A program made the translations under genes and the position numbers. Of a DNA stretch of 64,000 nucleotides, positions 44,219 to 53,064 are shown in pieces. The notes under the pieces are model-generated. The model was not told where the DNA came from, made no database searches, and was given only the letters and a program-made list of their open reading frames with translations. Numbering within the stretch: the first letter of the stretch is position 1; every line of letters begins with the position of its first letter. This stretch comes from Methanocalculus alkaliphilus (GTDB lineage: Archaea; Halobacteriota; Methanomicrobia; Methanomicrobiales; Methanocorpusculaceae): contig NZ_JALJYG010000005.1 of assembly GCF_024170505.1 (NCBI RefSeq), positions 79,535-143,534 on the forward strand. The letters run 5' to 3'.

Positions 44219-45771
44219 GCCAGTCTGTAGCACTCCTCGTCGCATTGCCGCTCATCGCGGCATTTGCGATGCCCCTCGTCGGGATGATTGGAAGAAAGAT
44301 CAGAAACAGCCTTGCAATCATCGCGATGGCCGGAACCGTGACTGCTGCCCTCGTCCTCGTTTATGAGGTTCTGGTCAATGGGACGATCATCTATGCCTTT
44401 GGTGCACTTGATCCCTCGGTAGCTATTCCATTTGACTCTGGCGGGGTCCCGATACGGATCCTCTTTGTGATCGATGCGATGTCCGCGCTGATGGTCCTGA
44501 CAGCAGCGATCATGATGTTTGCCGTCGTCCTCTACTCGTTATCGAGCGAGTCCGAGCAGACCGGCCAGGACGGATACTATGCCCTCCTCTTCCTGATGAT
44601 GGTCGGTATCTTCGGGATGGTGACGACAGGGGATCTCTTCAACTTCTTCGTCTTCCTTGAGATCAACTCTCTTGCCGGTGCCGCACTTGCTGCCTACCGG
44701 ATCAATAAGGGACTCTCGGTGGAAGGTGGTCTGAAGTATGCGTTCATCTCAACGATTGCAGGTCTCTTCTTCCTCTTTGCCGTCGGGATGCTCTATGGCC
44801 AGTATAACTCGCTGAATATTGCATATATCGCATCCGTCATTGACCTGACCGGACTGTCACTGGTTGCACTCGTCCTGATGATAACCTCGCTTGCTATGAA
44901 GGCGGGATCGGTTCCGATGCACTTCTGGACACCGGATACCTACTCCAGTGCACCCTCCTCGATCACGGCGATCCTGATCGTCTCGAGTATGGCAAGCCTC
45001 TACGCCATCTTCCGTGTCGCCTTCTCACTCTACGGGGTGACGATGAATGTCGTGACGATCGGATGGATCATCATCATCCTTGGTGTCCTCTCGATGTTCA
45101 TCGGAGTATCGATGGCGTTACCGCAGAAAGATGTCAAACGGCTGATGGCCTATCACTCGGTCTCGCAGATCGGCTACATGCTGGTCGGTCTTGGCGTTGG
45201 TGTTGCGGTCCTTGGGGATACACAGATGATGAATGAGTTTGGCCTCGTCGCAATGGAAGGAGGTATCTTCCATATCATCAACTATGCCCTCTACAAGGGT
45301 CTCCTCTTCCTGATCGCCGGGGCAGTCATCTACCGGTGTGGGACGAGGAATCTGAACGAACTCGGCGGCCTCGGCCATTCGATGAAATGGACGATGGGAT
45401 TCTTCATCATCGCGGCACTTGCCATTGCCGGTATACCGCCATTTAATGGCTTTGCATCAAAGATACTTATCTATGAGTCGGTCTTTATATTCAATCCATA
45501 TATATCGGTGATCGCGATGGTCGTCTCAATCATGACCCTCGCATCATTTGTGAAGGTATTCCATTCGATCTTCATGGGGCCGAAGCTTCCGCAGTATGCA
45601 GAGGTGAAGGAGGTACCGCTCCCGATGCTCATCGGCATGGGGCTCCTTGCGGTTCTGATCATCCTCTTTGGTCTCTTCCCGGATCTTGTGGTGAATCTTC
45701 TTATTGAGCCTGCCGCCCTTGCATTCATCGATCAAAGCGGCTATATCTCATCTGTCATGGGAGGTATCTGA
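44215..45771 (+). CDS. mbhH: Mbh subunit H, NuoN/MnhD-like ion pump
   Basis: 518 residues, about 14 helices. The antiporter family landmarks are there: TTGDLFNFFVFLEI (conserved Glu), AMKAGSVPMHFWTPDTYSSAPS (channel Lys), LPQKDVKRLMAYHSVSQIGYMLVG (key Lys), and HIINYALYKGLLFLIAGAVIY. It should pump or exchange H+ or Na+ coupled to hydrogenase turnover. It begins in an ATGA overlap with mbhG. Confidence 0.95.
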   Translation: MSQSVALLVALPLIAAFAMPLVGMIGRKIRNSLAIIAMAGTVTAALVLVYEVLVNGTIIYAFGALDPSVAIPFDSGGVPIRILFVIDAMSALMVLTAAIMMFAVVLYSLSSESEQTGQDGYYALLFLMMVGIFGMVTTGDLFNFFVFLEINSLAGAALAAYRINKGLSVEGGLKYAFISTIAGLFFLFAVGMLYGQYNSLNIAYIASVIDLTGLSLVALVLMITSLAMKAGSVPMHFWTPDTYSSAPSSITAILIVSSMASLYAIFRVAFSLYGVTMNVVTIGWIIIILGVLSMFIGVSMALPQKDVKRLMAYHSVSQIGYMLVGLGVGVAVLGDTQMMNEFGLVAMEGGIFHIINYALYKGLLFLIAGAVIYRCGTRNLNELGGLGHSMKWTMGFFIIAALAIAGIPPFNGFASKILIYESVFIFNPYISVIAMVVSIMTLASFVKVFHSIFMGPKLPQYAEVKEVPLPMLIGMGLLAVLIILFGLFPDLVVNLLIEPAALAFIDQSGYISSVMGGI

Positions 45772-45772
45772 G

Positions 45773-46114
45773 ATGCAGACAACACTCTATACCGGCTATG
45801 GTGTCTGGGATCCGGTCATCTGGACGATAGCCGGAGCGGTGATCCTGCTGCTGGTCTATCTCCTCTGGAGGGGCGGGGTCTCAACCTACCGGAAGGGAAG
45901 TGAACAGGAGCGGCCCTACCTCTCCGGGAATGCCGAGCCTGAGAAGGACGCAGTCCATATCGGAGGAGGGAACCTGTACTGGGGGTTCACCGAGGGGCTG
46001 AAAGGGTATTACTCCCGGCTCGTCCCGGTCCATACCGGTGATCTGAACGATTATATGCTCTGGTACTTCGGGGTACTTGTTGGCATCTGCGCACTGGTGG
46101 TGATCTTCCAATGA
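45773..46114 (+). CDS. mbhI: Mbh subunit I
   Basis: 113 residues with one helix near each end and a soluble middle (LSGNAEPEKDAVHIGGGNLYWGFTEGLKGYYSRLVPVHTGDLNDYM). MbhI of Pyrococcus has the same length and ties the antiporter module to the hydrogenase module. The ATG at 45773 lies one base after the mbhH stop. Confidence 0.85.
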   Translation: MQTTLYTGYGVWDPVIWTIAGAVILLLVYLLWRGGVSTYRKGSEQERPYLSGNAEPEKDAVHIGGGNLYWGFTEGLKGYYSRLVPVHTGDLNDYMLWYFGVLVGICALVVIFQ

Positions 46115-46545
46115 CACTCTCATCATCATTTAAGCGGTCGCTCTTTGTATTCCATTTCAATGCAGGCTCCTGCAATGGATGCGATATCGAGATCGTCGCG
46201 GCCATTACGCCCCGGTATGATCCCGAGCGGTTCGGGGTCAGGCTTGTCGGGTCGCCCAAGCATGCAGATGTCCTCCTTGTGACCGGACCGGTGACGGGGA
46301 AGATGGCGCCACGGCTCCGGAGGGTCTATGACCAGATGGCAGATCCGAAGGTTGTGATGTGTATCGGAACCTGCGGCCAGTCAGGCGGGGTCTTCTATGA
46401 CTCCTATAATCTTGAAGGGCCGATCGATCAGATCATACCCGTTGACGTCTATGTCCCGGGCTGTGCCCCCCGGCCGGAGGCGATCATTCATGGTGTCGTC
46501 ACCGCGATTACAAAACTCGAACGATTGGAAGGAGGTGAGGTATGA
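46111..46545 (+). CDS. mbhJ: Mbh hydrogenase small subunit
   Basis: 144 residues, a NuoB-like small subunit with one 4Fe-4S cluster. Ligands are visible in SCNGCDIEI (residues 22-30), GTCGQSGG (about 88-95) and PGCAPRPE (about 118-125). It is coupled to mbhI and mbhK by ATGA overlaps. Compared with the Eha counterpart at 9269 the motif order is the same. Confidence 0.93.
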   Translation: MTLSSSFKRSLFVFHFNAGSCNGCDIEIVAAITPRYDPERFGVRLVGSPKHADVLLVTGPVTGKMAPRLRRVYDQMADPKVVMCIGTCGQSGGVFYDSYNLEGPIDQIIPVDVYVPGCAPRPEAIIHGVVTAITKLERLEGGEV

Positions 46546-47168
46546 ACGAGACACTACTCACGCCACAGGAACTGGTCGATCGGTTCGTGGGTACATTTGG
46601 TGATGCAATCACCGATCCCAGGATCGTTACCAGGGCCGAAGGGGCGAAGAAGAACCCAAATACAAATATCTGGATGACGATCGATCGCGAGATCCTCAAG
46701 CCCGTGATCAATCTGTTAAAAGAACTCTATTATCCGCATCTCTCGGTCATCTCGGGATGGGATACCGGGGAGGAGCTTCGGCTCCAGTATATCTTCTCGA
46801 TCTATTATGGAAAACCGCATGGTGAGATTATGGTCACCTTCACGGTCCCCCTGAAGAAGACGGATCTTACCGTCCCGACGATATCGGATCAAATCCCCGG
46901 AGCGGCCTTTACGGAGCGTGAGAAGCAGGAGATGTATGGTATCACCGTCGAGGGGATCCCCGACGGCCGTCGCCTCTTCCTGCCCGAAGATTTCCCGGAG
47001 GGGGTCTATCCTCTCAGAAAGGATGAGACAGGGATTCCTGATTCGATGATAAAACACCTCTGGGAGACGAAGCGGCCAACAGACCGCCCAGCCCCGCCTG
47101 TCACCGAGAAGGAGGAGAAGACGGTGAAAGAAGAAGAGAAGCCAAAGGAGGTGAAATCTGATGAGTGA
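46542..47168 (+). CDS. mbhK: Mbh subunit K (NuoC-like)
   Basis: 208 residues. The core (YYPHLSVISGWDTGEELRLQYIF to FTEREKQEMYGITVEGIPDGRRLFLPEDFP) is NuoC-like, the part that stabilises the large subunit. The last 35 residues form a charged Lys/Glu tail (EKEEKTVKEEEKPKEVK). It overlaps mbhL by eight bases. Confidence 0.9.
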   Translation: MNETLLTPQELVDRFVGTFGDAITDPRIVTRAEGAKKNPNTNIWMTIDREILKPVINLLKELYYPHLSVISGWDTGEELRLQYIFSIYYGKPHGEIMVTFTVPLKKTDLTVPTISDQIPGAAFTEREKQEMYGITVEGIPDGRRLFLPEDFPEGVYPLRKDETGIPDSMIKHLWETKRPTDRPAPPVTEKEEKTVKEEEKPKEVKSDE

Positions 47169-48393
47169 TGAGATGAAGAAGAAGCCGTATGTGGTTCCAA
47201 TCGGGCCGATTCATCCGGCATTAAAGGAGCCGGTCCAGTTCCTCTTCGAGATGGAAGGGGAGGTCGTGAAGAAGGCGGACTTTGCTCCTGGCCAGACCCA
47301 CCGGGGGATCGAATGGATGGGAATGCGGAGAAACCCGGTTCAGATCGTCCATCTGACCGATCGTATCTGTGGTATCTGCGGGGTGACCCACTCGCTCTCG
47401 TTTGCACGGGCTGTTGAGCAGATCGTCGATATCGAGGTTCCTGCCCGAGCGGATTATATCAGGGTGATCATCGCTGAACTGGAGCGTATCCAGTCCCACC
47501 TCCTCTGGGCAGGAGTGGCTGCACATGAGCTTGGGTTCGATACCCTCTTCTATCTCGCCTGGCGGGTTCGGGAGGATTCACTCGATGTGATCGAGAATAT
47601 CACCGGGAACCGGATCAACTATGGCCTCGTCCAGATCGGTGGTGTCAGGCGGGATATCACTCCTGAGCAGCATCCGGTGATTCACAAATGCCTGGACGGG
47701 TACCGTGATCTCCTCGGAAAGATGCTCAAGCTCTTCCTGCATGACACGACGATCTCGATCCGATGCAAGGATACAGGGATACTCTCGTTTGAGGAGGCGT
47801 TGCACCTCTGCACCGTCGGCCCGACCGCCCGCGCCTCCGGCGTGGTGAAGGATGTCAGGGTCGATTATCCCTATGCCGCATATGGCGATCTTGAGATCTC
47901 CCCGATCCTCCCGTCTGCATATGGCGGGGAGATCAATGGCGATGTGTATGACCGGATCATCGTCCGGCTTCTTGAGATCGAACAGTCGATCGAAATCATC
48001 GAGACCTGTCTCAAAGAGATGCCTGAGGGCGGGATCCTCTGGGAGCCAAAGCTTCCGAAGCTGCTTTCCGCCTGTAAGAAGGCGCATGGCGAGGCAGTTG
48101 GCAGGCATGAGGCACCCCGTGGTGAGTGCCTCCACTATGTTGCGATGGATGGGAACGAGGCTCCTGCGATGTGGAAGATCAAAGCATCCTCATACAGTAA
48201 CCTTCACTCATGGATTCCGATTCTCGAAGGTGAGCAGCTCGCTGATGTCCCGATCGTCGTCGCCTCGATAGATCCCTGCCTCTCATGTACTGACCGTGTC
48301 GCGGTTATACGTGGAACCTCCAGTGATATACTCACGAAAGAGGATCTTCACCGGCTCTCGGTCGAAAAGACCCGGAGGATCCAGGGATGCTGA
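47161..48393 (+). CDS. mbhL: Mbh hydrogenase large (NiFe) subunit
   Basis: 410 residues. Nickel-binding cysteines occur in RICGICGVTH (about residue 67-76) and DPCLSCTDR (about 371-379). GQTHRGIEWMG and GPTARASGV are typical of group 4 enzymes. A 31-residue tail follows DPCLSCTDR; it resembles the HycE tail that the HycI protease removes after the corresponding Arg. It produces or uses H2 with ferredoxin as partner. The Ni-site residues are intact. Confidence 0.95.
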   Translation: MSDEMKKKPYVVPIGPIHPALKEPVQFLFEMEGEVVKKADFAPGQTHRGIEWMGMRRNPVQIVHLTDRICGICGVTHSLSFARAVEQIVDIEVPARADYIRVIIAELERIQSHLLWAGVAAHELGFDTLFYLAWRVREDSLDVIENITGNRINYGLVQIGGVRRDITPEQHPVIHKCLDGYRDLLGKMLKLFLHDTTISIRCKDTGILSFEEALHLCTVGPTARASGVVKDVRVDYPYAAYGDLEISPILPSAYGGEINGDVYDRIIVRLLEIEQSIEIIETCLKEMPEGGILWEPKLPKLLSACKKAHGEAVGRHEAPRGECLHYVAMDGNEAPAMWKIKASSYSNLHSWIPILEGEQLADVPIVVASIDPCLSCTDRVAVIRGTSSDILTKEDLHRLSVEKTRRIQGC

Positions 48394-49391
48394 TGGTGAT
48401 TCTCCAGACGGTGGCAGCGGCTGTTGCGTTCTCGGTGATCGGGATCGTCATCGGTCTCTTTCTCCTTGGGATCGACCGGAGGATATCGGCGAGGATGCAG
48501 GCCAGGATCGGGCCGATCCTTATCCAGCCGTTTTATGATATCAGGAAACTCTTCTCAAAGGACAATATCGTCCCTGAGAATGCAATCCCCTCGATCTTCC
48601 ATGCTGCACCGATCGTTGCCCTTGCTTCATCGATCATCGTGCTGCTGTACCTTCCGATTGGATCAATGATGCCGATCCTCGGGGGATATGGCGATCTCAT
48701 CCTGGTGATGTACCTTCTTGCTGTCCCGTCACTTGCGATGGTCGCGGGTGGTTTTGCATCAGGCTCCCCATATGCGACGGTTGGTTCCCAGCGTGAGATG
48801 GTGAGCATGATCGCCTATGAGCTCCCGCTTGCGTCTGCGGTGATCGCCATCGCATGGCTCCTCTATTCAAAAGGGATCTCTGATCCCTTTACACTCCAGG
48901 CGATTGTGGAGAATCCGGTCTGGACACTCGTCGGTCCGATCGGGTTTCTCGGGCTTCTTCTCCTGATGCTAACCCTTGCATGGGTGACACCGGCAGAACT
49001 CTCAAAGATCCCCTTCGATTCGCCTGAAGCGGAGACCGAACTTGCCGGAGGTCTGCTTGTTGAGTATTCCGGAAAGAATCTTGGCCTCTTCACCGTCGCC
49101 CAGGGGGTCAAGACCCTGGTGATGGGCGGTCTGGCGGTTGCAATCTTCTTCCCCTGGAATATCTCACCCCTCCTTGGTCTTGGCTCCTATGCAGCGCTTG
49201 CAGTCGATGCTGCCTTCTTCTTCCTGAAGGTTGTGCTGCTGATGATCATCTCGGTGACGGCCATCAGAACAGGACTGGCACGATTCAGGATCACCCATGT
49301 CGTCACCATCTTCTGGGTCTATCTTGGTCTCGCCGGGCTTCTCGGTCTCTCGCTTGTGATCCTTGATTCGGTTGTTATGGGGGTTCTCTAA
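48387..49391 (+). CDS. mbhM: Mbh subunit M (NuoH-like)
   Basis: 334 residues, about eight helices, NADH dehydrogenase subunit 1 family. RMQARIGPILIQPFYDIRKLF, ASGSPYATVGSQREMVSMIAYELPLASAV and PFDSPEAETELAGGLLVEYSGKNLG are the cytoplasmic loop motifs lining the connecting channel. It overlaps mbhL by seven bases and ends directly before mbhN. Confidence 0.94.
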   Translation: MLMVILQTVAAAVAFSVIGIVIGLFLLGIDRRISARMQARIGPILIQPFYDIRKLFSKDNIVPENAIPSIFHAAPIVALASSIIVLLYLPIGSMMPILGGYGDLILVMYLLAVPSLAMVAGGFASGSPYATVGSQREMVSMIAYELPLASAVIAIAWLLYSKGISDPFTLQAIVENPVWTLVGPIGFLGLLLLMLTLAWVTPAELSKIPFDSPEAETELAGGLLVEYSGKNLGLFTVAQGVKTLVMGGLAVAIFFPWNISPLLGLGSYAALAVDAAFFFLKVVLLMIISVTAIRTGLARFRITHVVTIFWVYLGLAGLLGLSLVILDSVVMGVL

Positions 49392-49793
49392 ATGGCACTC
49401 CCGATGATCCGTGAGATCTTCACCCAGCTCTTCAGGACGCCGGCAACGAATCAGTTTCCTGCCCGCCACCTTCCAAAATCGATCACTGAGTTCTTAAAGA
49501 AGGTCGGGACCGGCGAAGCGACGATGATCCCGCCGGTCGCGACACCCCCTGCATTCCGCGGGAAGATAGAGTACGACCGTGACGGATGTATCGGTTGCAA
49601 GCTCTGTCTGAAGGTCTGCCCGGCACATGCGATCGAGTTCATCCCTGAGACGAAGAGGGTCAGGATCTACGTGGCAAGCTGTGTCTTCTGCGGCCAGTGC
49701 AATGATATCTGCCCAAAGGATGTCCTGAGGATGAGCGATGAGTTTCTTCTCTCGACTGAAGACCGGTTTGCCGGGAATCAGATTGTTGAGTGA
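49392..49793 (+). CDS. mbhN: Mbh subunit N, ferredoxin-like (NuoI)
   Basis: 133 residues with two 4Fe-4S motifs, CIGCKLCLKVCP (about residue 63-74) and CVFCGQCNDICP (about 96-107). As in NuoI it carries electrons between cytoplasmic ferredoxin and the small subunit. It closes the mbh operon. Confidence 0.93.
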   Translation: MALPMIREIFTQLFRTPATNQFPARHLPKSITEFLKKVGTGEATMIPPVATPPAFRGKIEYDRDGCIGCKLCLKVCPAHAIEFIPETKRVRIYVASCVFCGQCNDICPKDVLRMSDEFLLSTEDRFAGNQIVE

Positions 49794-49806
49794 GGGGAGA
49801 GCCCCC

Positions 49807-49813
49807 TTTTTTT
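49807..49813 (+). terminator. T-run after mbh operon
   Basis: Seven T residues 14 bases after the mbhN stop codon, preceded by a GAGAGCCCCC segment. This is the likely terminator of the 8-kb mbh transcript. Confidence 0.45.
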
Positions 49814-49880
49814 CTCCCTGATGATGGGGCAGGCCGAGGCAGAAGCCTGGTTTAAGGATTGGATGAGCATGTGTCAACTA

Positions 49881-49900
49881 CCCCGCCCTAAACGGCGGGG
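49881..49900 (-). repeat. tnpB right-end hairpin
   Basis: A perfect 7-bp stem (CCCCGCC/GGCGGGG) with a six-base loop. The stop codon of tnpB (TAG at 49890-49888) lies inside the loop. Hairpins with this sequence are typical of the right ends of IS200/IS605-group elements and of the 3' part of the omega RNA that overlaps tnpB. Confidence 0.7.
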
Positions 49901-51306
49901 CTTGCAATACCAGTCATACGACTGATAGTGCAATTTAATCTGCACGAAGGTTGCTCGTAGTTGAGCCTTATTCGTACCGGCCGGTTGACACGGCCGCTAC
50001 TGATTATCGGCGTAATAACCGAATCACCAGCTACTTTTCTCAAATGGTTGAGCGCACCATTTACATCCGCATTGATCACGGTACCGGAGCTGCTCTGATA
50101 CAGTCCCCGCGTAATACGACGGGTTCGTCCATACCATGGTTTCTCGATCGGATCACGTGCCAGGGCATCAACCTGCGAGGTATACCGTTCATCATGGGAA
50201 TCGTCATACTGTATCCCGACGAGCTCGCATTTGGATCGCAGTTTCTGTCGAAACTCCGCATAGGGGATCTGGACGAAATTCTGGTTGTTTATCGCACCAT
50301 GATTGATCTGGTGTTTGATCCCATCCCATCGCGGCACAATAATGGTGCCGATTCCATGCTCACAGGCAAACGCGATCAGATAGGCGACAATCCGGTTCAT
50401 CGTTTCGTTGATCCGGTTATCCCGCCTGATGAGAAGCCGGGACTGACTGTGTGTGAAATCCTTTGTTAACCCCTGTTTATCTTTAATCGATTGTAATCTG
50501 GCGTTTTCTTTGTTATACCACCGGTTAATTGATTTCAGATACATACCATCGATAATCGAGGCAGTCCCGGTAGCAGTCTCAACGATCGTCGCAAAATTGT
50601 TGACGCCGAGATCAATCGCAAGATAATGGTCAGGATGGAAAAATGTTGGTTGTACGGAAACAGTATACGCAAACTCGATCTTGTATACCTTCCCATTATG
50701 AACTGGAACAATAGTCACTTCACGGATCTGGTTTGGCTGGATGTGTGGCGGAATTTTGAAAGTCAGTTCTTTCCCGGTTAAACCATGCTGTTTTTTAAAC
50801 ATTCGTGCCATGCCGAGGGTGACATTGCCGTTTCGGATCGTGATATGTGACGCAGGAAAAGCCATTTTGTACCGGCCATCCTTCTCCAGATAGCGTGGAA
50901 GACGTGGTCGGTGTGGGAGGTCGCCGGAGTGGTACATCCGCATGAGTGCAAAATACGAGCTGTACGCTTCTTCAACACTTCTGAGGGTCTGCTGCGCAAC
51001 ATCACTATGGAGCAGCGGATAGTTCTCATTCTGGCGTGACCGGGCATAATTTGAGATATCTTTGTATGGAAAGTCTTTCTTCCGGGTATAGGGGAGAAAG
51101 GAACCGACACAGATGGTGACCTTTGATGCAATATCCGGTCGAATCGTCTGGAGAACCGAAATGTTTTCGCAATATTCAAAGGAATGCTGCCGGGTATTGT
51201 ACAATGCAACATTGTACAGATTCTTTGCATGGTATGCGAGCGTGTCAATAATATAATGCTGTCGTTGGGACAGTCGCAGATAATTTGACACTGTTCGAAT
51301 AGCCAT
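49888..51306 (-). CDS. TnpB-family protein of an IS200/IS605-group element (atypical active site)
   Basis: 472 residues. RuvC-I has Asp232 in LAIDLGVNN and RuvC-III Asp414 in [10 protein letters not shown]. At the RuvC-II place the usual Glu is absent ([11 protein letters not shown], about 322-331), and the zinc-finger cysteines expected between RuvC-II and III are missing. This fits the archaeal TnpB subgroup with a rearranged active site, in which another acid such as Glu373 (DERYTS) might serve (inference). TnpB proteins are RNA-guided nucleases linked to transposon retention. No TnpA is present, so the element depends on help from elsewhere or is immobile. Confidence 0.85.
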   Translation of the reverse strand: MAIRTVSNYLRLSQRQHYIIDTLAYHAKNLYNVALYNTRQHSFEYCENISVLQTIRPDIASKVTICVGSFLPYTRKKDFPYKDISNYARSRQNENYPLLHSDVAQQTLRSVEEAYSSYFALMRMYHSGDLPHRPRLPRYLEKDGRYKMAFPASHITIRNGNVTLGMARMFKKQHGLTGKELTFKIPPHIQPNQIREVTIVPVHNGKVYKIEFAYTVSVQPTFFHPDHYLAIDLGVNNFATIVETATGTASIIDGMYLKSINRWYNKENARLQSIKDKQGLTKDFTHSQSRLLIRRDNRINETMNRIVAYLIAFACEHGIGTIIVPRWDGIKHQINHGAINNQNFVQIPYAEFRQKLRSKCELVGIQYDDSHDERYTSQVDALARDPIEKPWYGRTRRITRGLYQSSSGTVINADVNGALNHLRKVAGDSVITPIISSGRVNRPVRIRLNYEQPSCRLNCTISRMTGIASPAV

Positions 51307-51356
51307 TATATCGATATGGGTTGTACCACACGTTATACGTTATGTTTCAATTTCGG

Positions 51357-51395
51357 GCGATTCCTCCCCGGCATGAATGCCGGAGTCTCCTCGCC
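51357..51395. repeat. Hairpin at the other side of tnpB
   Basis: A 7-bp inverted repeat CCGGCAT/ATGCCGG (51368-51374 and 51377-51383) is flanked by GCGATTCCTCC and GTCTCCTCGC. This arrangement resembles IS200/IS605 end hairpins and could be the left end of the tnpB element or a leftover end of a second one. The next ~80 bases are very GC-rich. Confidence 0.45.
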
Positions 51396-51596
51396 CCTTG
51401 GGGGGCACCCCCTACCCCCTCCGGCTCCCGGGTAGGTGATCTTGCGGCCACCGAACGGGGCTTACACAGATCAAAATAATCATCAATGATATAATAATCT
51501 GCTCTATCGATGATGCCGGGGCCGATATCCTGACGATAATAGCTCACCTTTATTGTTCTCTGGATCCAATACATCGAATTGTGGGGCTGCTTATCC

Positions 51597-51821
51597 ATGC
51601 TGATTAAGTTTGAGATCTATAATGATGGGGAATTCTGGTGCGGACGTGGCATTGAGGTCGATATTTTTACACAGGGCAGGACACTGGATGATCTGATAGG
51701 AAATATTCGTGAGGCAGTCGAACTTCATTATGAGGAGTCAATCGGTGCTGGAGAACAGATAACCATTGTAACCCAAACTGAATTCCAGGTTGGTTCCGTT
51801 GCCAAAAGCTCCAGTTGTTAG
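51597..51821 (+). CDS. HicB-family antitoxin (pair 1)
   Basis: 74 residues. The sequence IKFEIYNDGEFWCGRGIEVDIFTQGRTLDDLIGNIREAVELHYEES follows the HicB partial RNase H fold (W/Y-x-x-x-x, then G-R-T-L-x-D-L-x-x-N-I-x-E-A). The DNA-binding tail of long HicB proteins is lacking, so regulation may rest on the toxin complex. The ATG at 51597 is chosen because upstream codons have no homology. It overlaps hicA by 23 bases. Confidence 0.8.
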   Translation: MLIKFEIYNDGEFWCGRGIEVDIFTQGRTLDDLIGNIREAVELHYEESIGAGEQITIVTQTEFQVGSVAKSSSC

Positions 51822-52041
51822 TGGCCACGATCTCCTGAAGGTACTTGGGTCACTCGGCTACATAGTTCTCCGCCAGCGAGGTAGCCATGTGCAGATGGCA
51901 AAGAATACCGGTACTGGGGAGCACACAATAACAGTCCCCCTACACAACGAAATCGCAAGGGGTACCCTGAATGATATTCTTGGAAAAGTATCGCATAGGA
52001 ACGGTATTTCAAAAGAAGATCTTCTTGCGATGCTCCGATAG
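51799..52041 (+). CDS. HicA-family toxin (pair 1)
   Basis: 80 residues from TTG at 51799, which gives the typical N-terminus MPKAPVVSGHDLLKVL. The double-stranded RNA-binding-like core has the catalytic His in RQRGSHVQMAK, then TITVPLHNEIARGTLNDIL. HicA toxins cleave mRNA; the antitoxin precedes it here. Confidence 0.85.
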   Translation: MPKAPVVSGHDLLKVLGSLGYIVLRQRGSHVQMAKNTGTGEHTITVPLHNEIARGTLNDILGKVSHRNGISKEDLLAMLR

Positions 52042-52252
52042 GATTGCCTCCATCCTGCTGGTCGCCCCCCTCACCATCTCCTGTACCGCGCCTCCATGGG
52101 CTTACCCTCACCCGCATCCGGTACCGGCGCTCATTCGCGTTTTATCCGGACCCCCCTGCTATCCTCACTTCCCCCTTTGGTGGAAGGGGGCAGGGCGGTT
52201 GCCGGGGTGATCAACGTCACGATCTAACCTAAGTTTGCCACTTTGGCTTCAG

Positions 52253-52453
52253 TCACCGGTCACAGCATCCACTACCGTGATCTAATTTTTCCAGATTGTC
52301 ATCGGTTGTAAGCATAATTGCACCAATGGATTCAGCACATGCAAGATGCAGAACGTTCGCAGAATCGACAACCATTCCTACAAACGAAAAGTATCGCTCT
52401 GAGATCTTTTTGTGATGTGAGGATGACACCAGAATACCCGGTTGATACTTGCT
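52253..52453 (-). pseudogene. PIN-domain (VapC-like) remnant
   Basis: Translation from 52453 down to a stop at 52253 gives 66 codons: YQPGILVSSS, then VDSANVLHLACAESIGA and IMLTTDDNLEKL. These match the C-terminal half of PIN-domain toxins (D-x-x-x-x-HLACAE ... TTDD). An in-frame TGA lies directly upstream, and no N-terminal Asp strand is found in any frame in the next 150 bases, so the gene is a decayed fragment. Confidence 0.65.
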
Positions 52454-52621
52454 CAGGGATCAGGGAAGGTGGCGATCAGAAATTTGGAGAAGAATCATTC
52501 TGCTATGTTTTCCCTGCTCGCTCCTTCATATTCATCAGAGGTTAGAGATCCATCCAATCAAGAGGAATGCCATACTTTTATGCATTCATGCTTGTAAGTA
52601 TATGGTATCAGGGGTTTGATC

Positions 52622-52858
52622 ATGGGAAAGATACAATTAACTGTAATAATATGGGAGGAAGAGGGATTATATGTCTCGAAATGCCCTGAAATCGAGGTTG
52701 CCAGTTGCGGAAATTCTCCACAGGAAGCCCTTGATAATATCCATGAGGCAATCAATCTTTACATAGAAAATGCACGGGCTCTTGGCATGATGGAAGAGAT
52801 CGAATCGGCCCTCCGGGCCCGCCATAAATTTACCTCGATGATCGAGGTCGAGGCGTGA
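52622..52858 (+). CDS. HicB-family antitoxin (pair 2)
   Basis: 78 residues. IQLTVIIWEEEGLYVSKCPEIEVASCGNSPQEALDNIHEAINLYIENARAL is a clear HicB core. It lacks the additional DNA-binding domain. The ATG at 52622 is taken; an upstream TTG is in frame. It overlaps hicA2 by four bases (GTGA). Confidence 0.9.
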   Translation: MGKIQLTVIIWEEEGLYVSKCPEIEVASCGNSPQEALDNIHEAINLYIENARALGMMEEIESALRARHKFTSMIEVEA

Positions 52859-53064
52859 CAAAACTCCCACTTCTGCCTTCAGAAGAGATCATCAAAAAAT
52901 TGAAGAAGGCAGGGTTTACTATTGCACCAACCCAGGGGAAAGGGAGCCATACAGCACTGTATGCAGTAGGAGATGATGGAAGGAAACTATTGGTTATTGT
53001 CCCAAAGAACAACCCAATTCCTCGTGGCACACTAATATCCATTTTGAAACAGGCCGACCTGTAA
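52855..53064 (+). CDS. HicA-family toxin (pair 2)
   Basis: 69 residues from GTG. TKLPLLPSEEIIKKLKKAGFTIAPTQGKGSHTALYA has the catalytic His (GSH), followed by VIVPKNNPIPRGTLISILKQADL, the standard HicA end. It differs markedly from the pair-1 toxin, so the pairs were not made by a recent duplication. Confidence 0.9.
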   Translation: MTKLPLLPSEEIIKKLKKAGFTIAPTQGKGSHTALYAVGDDGRKLLVIVPKNNPIPRGTLISILKQADL

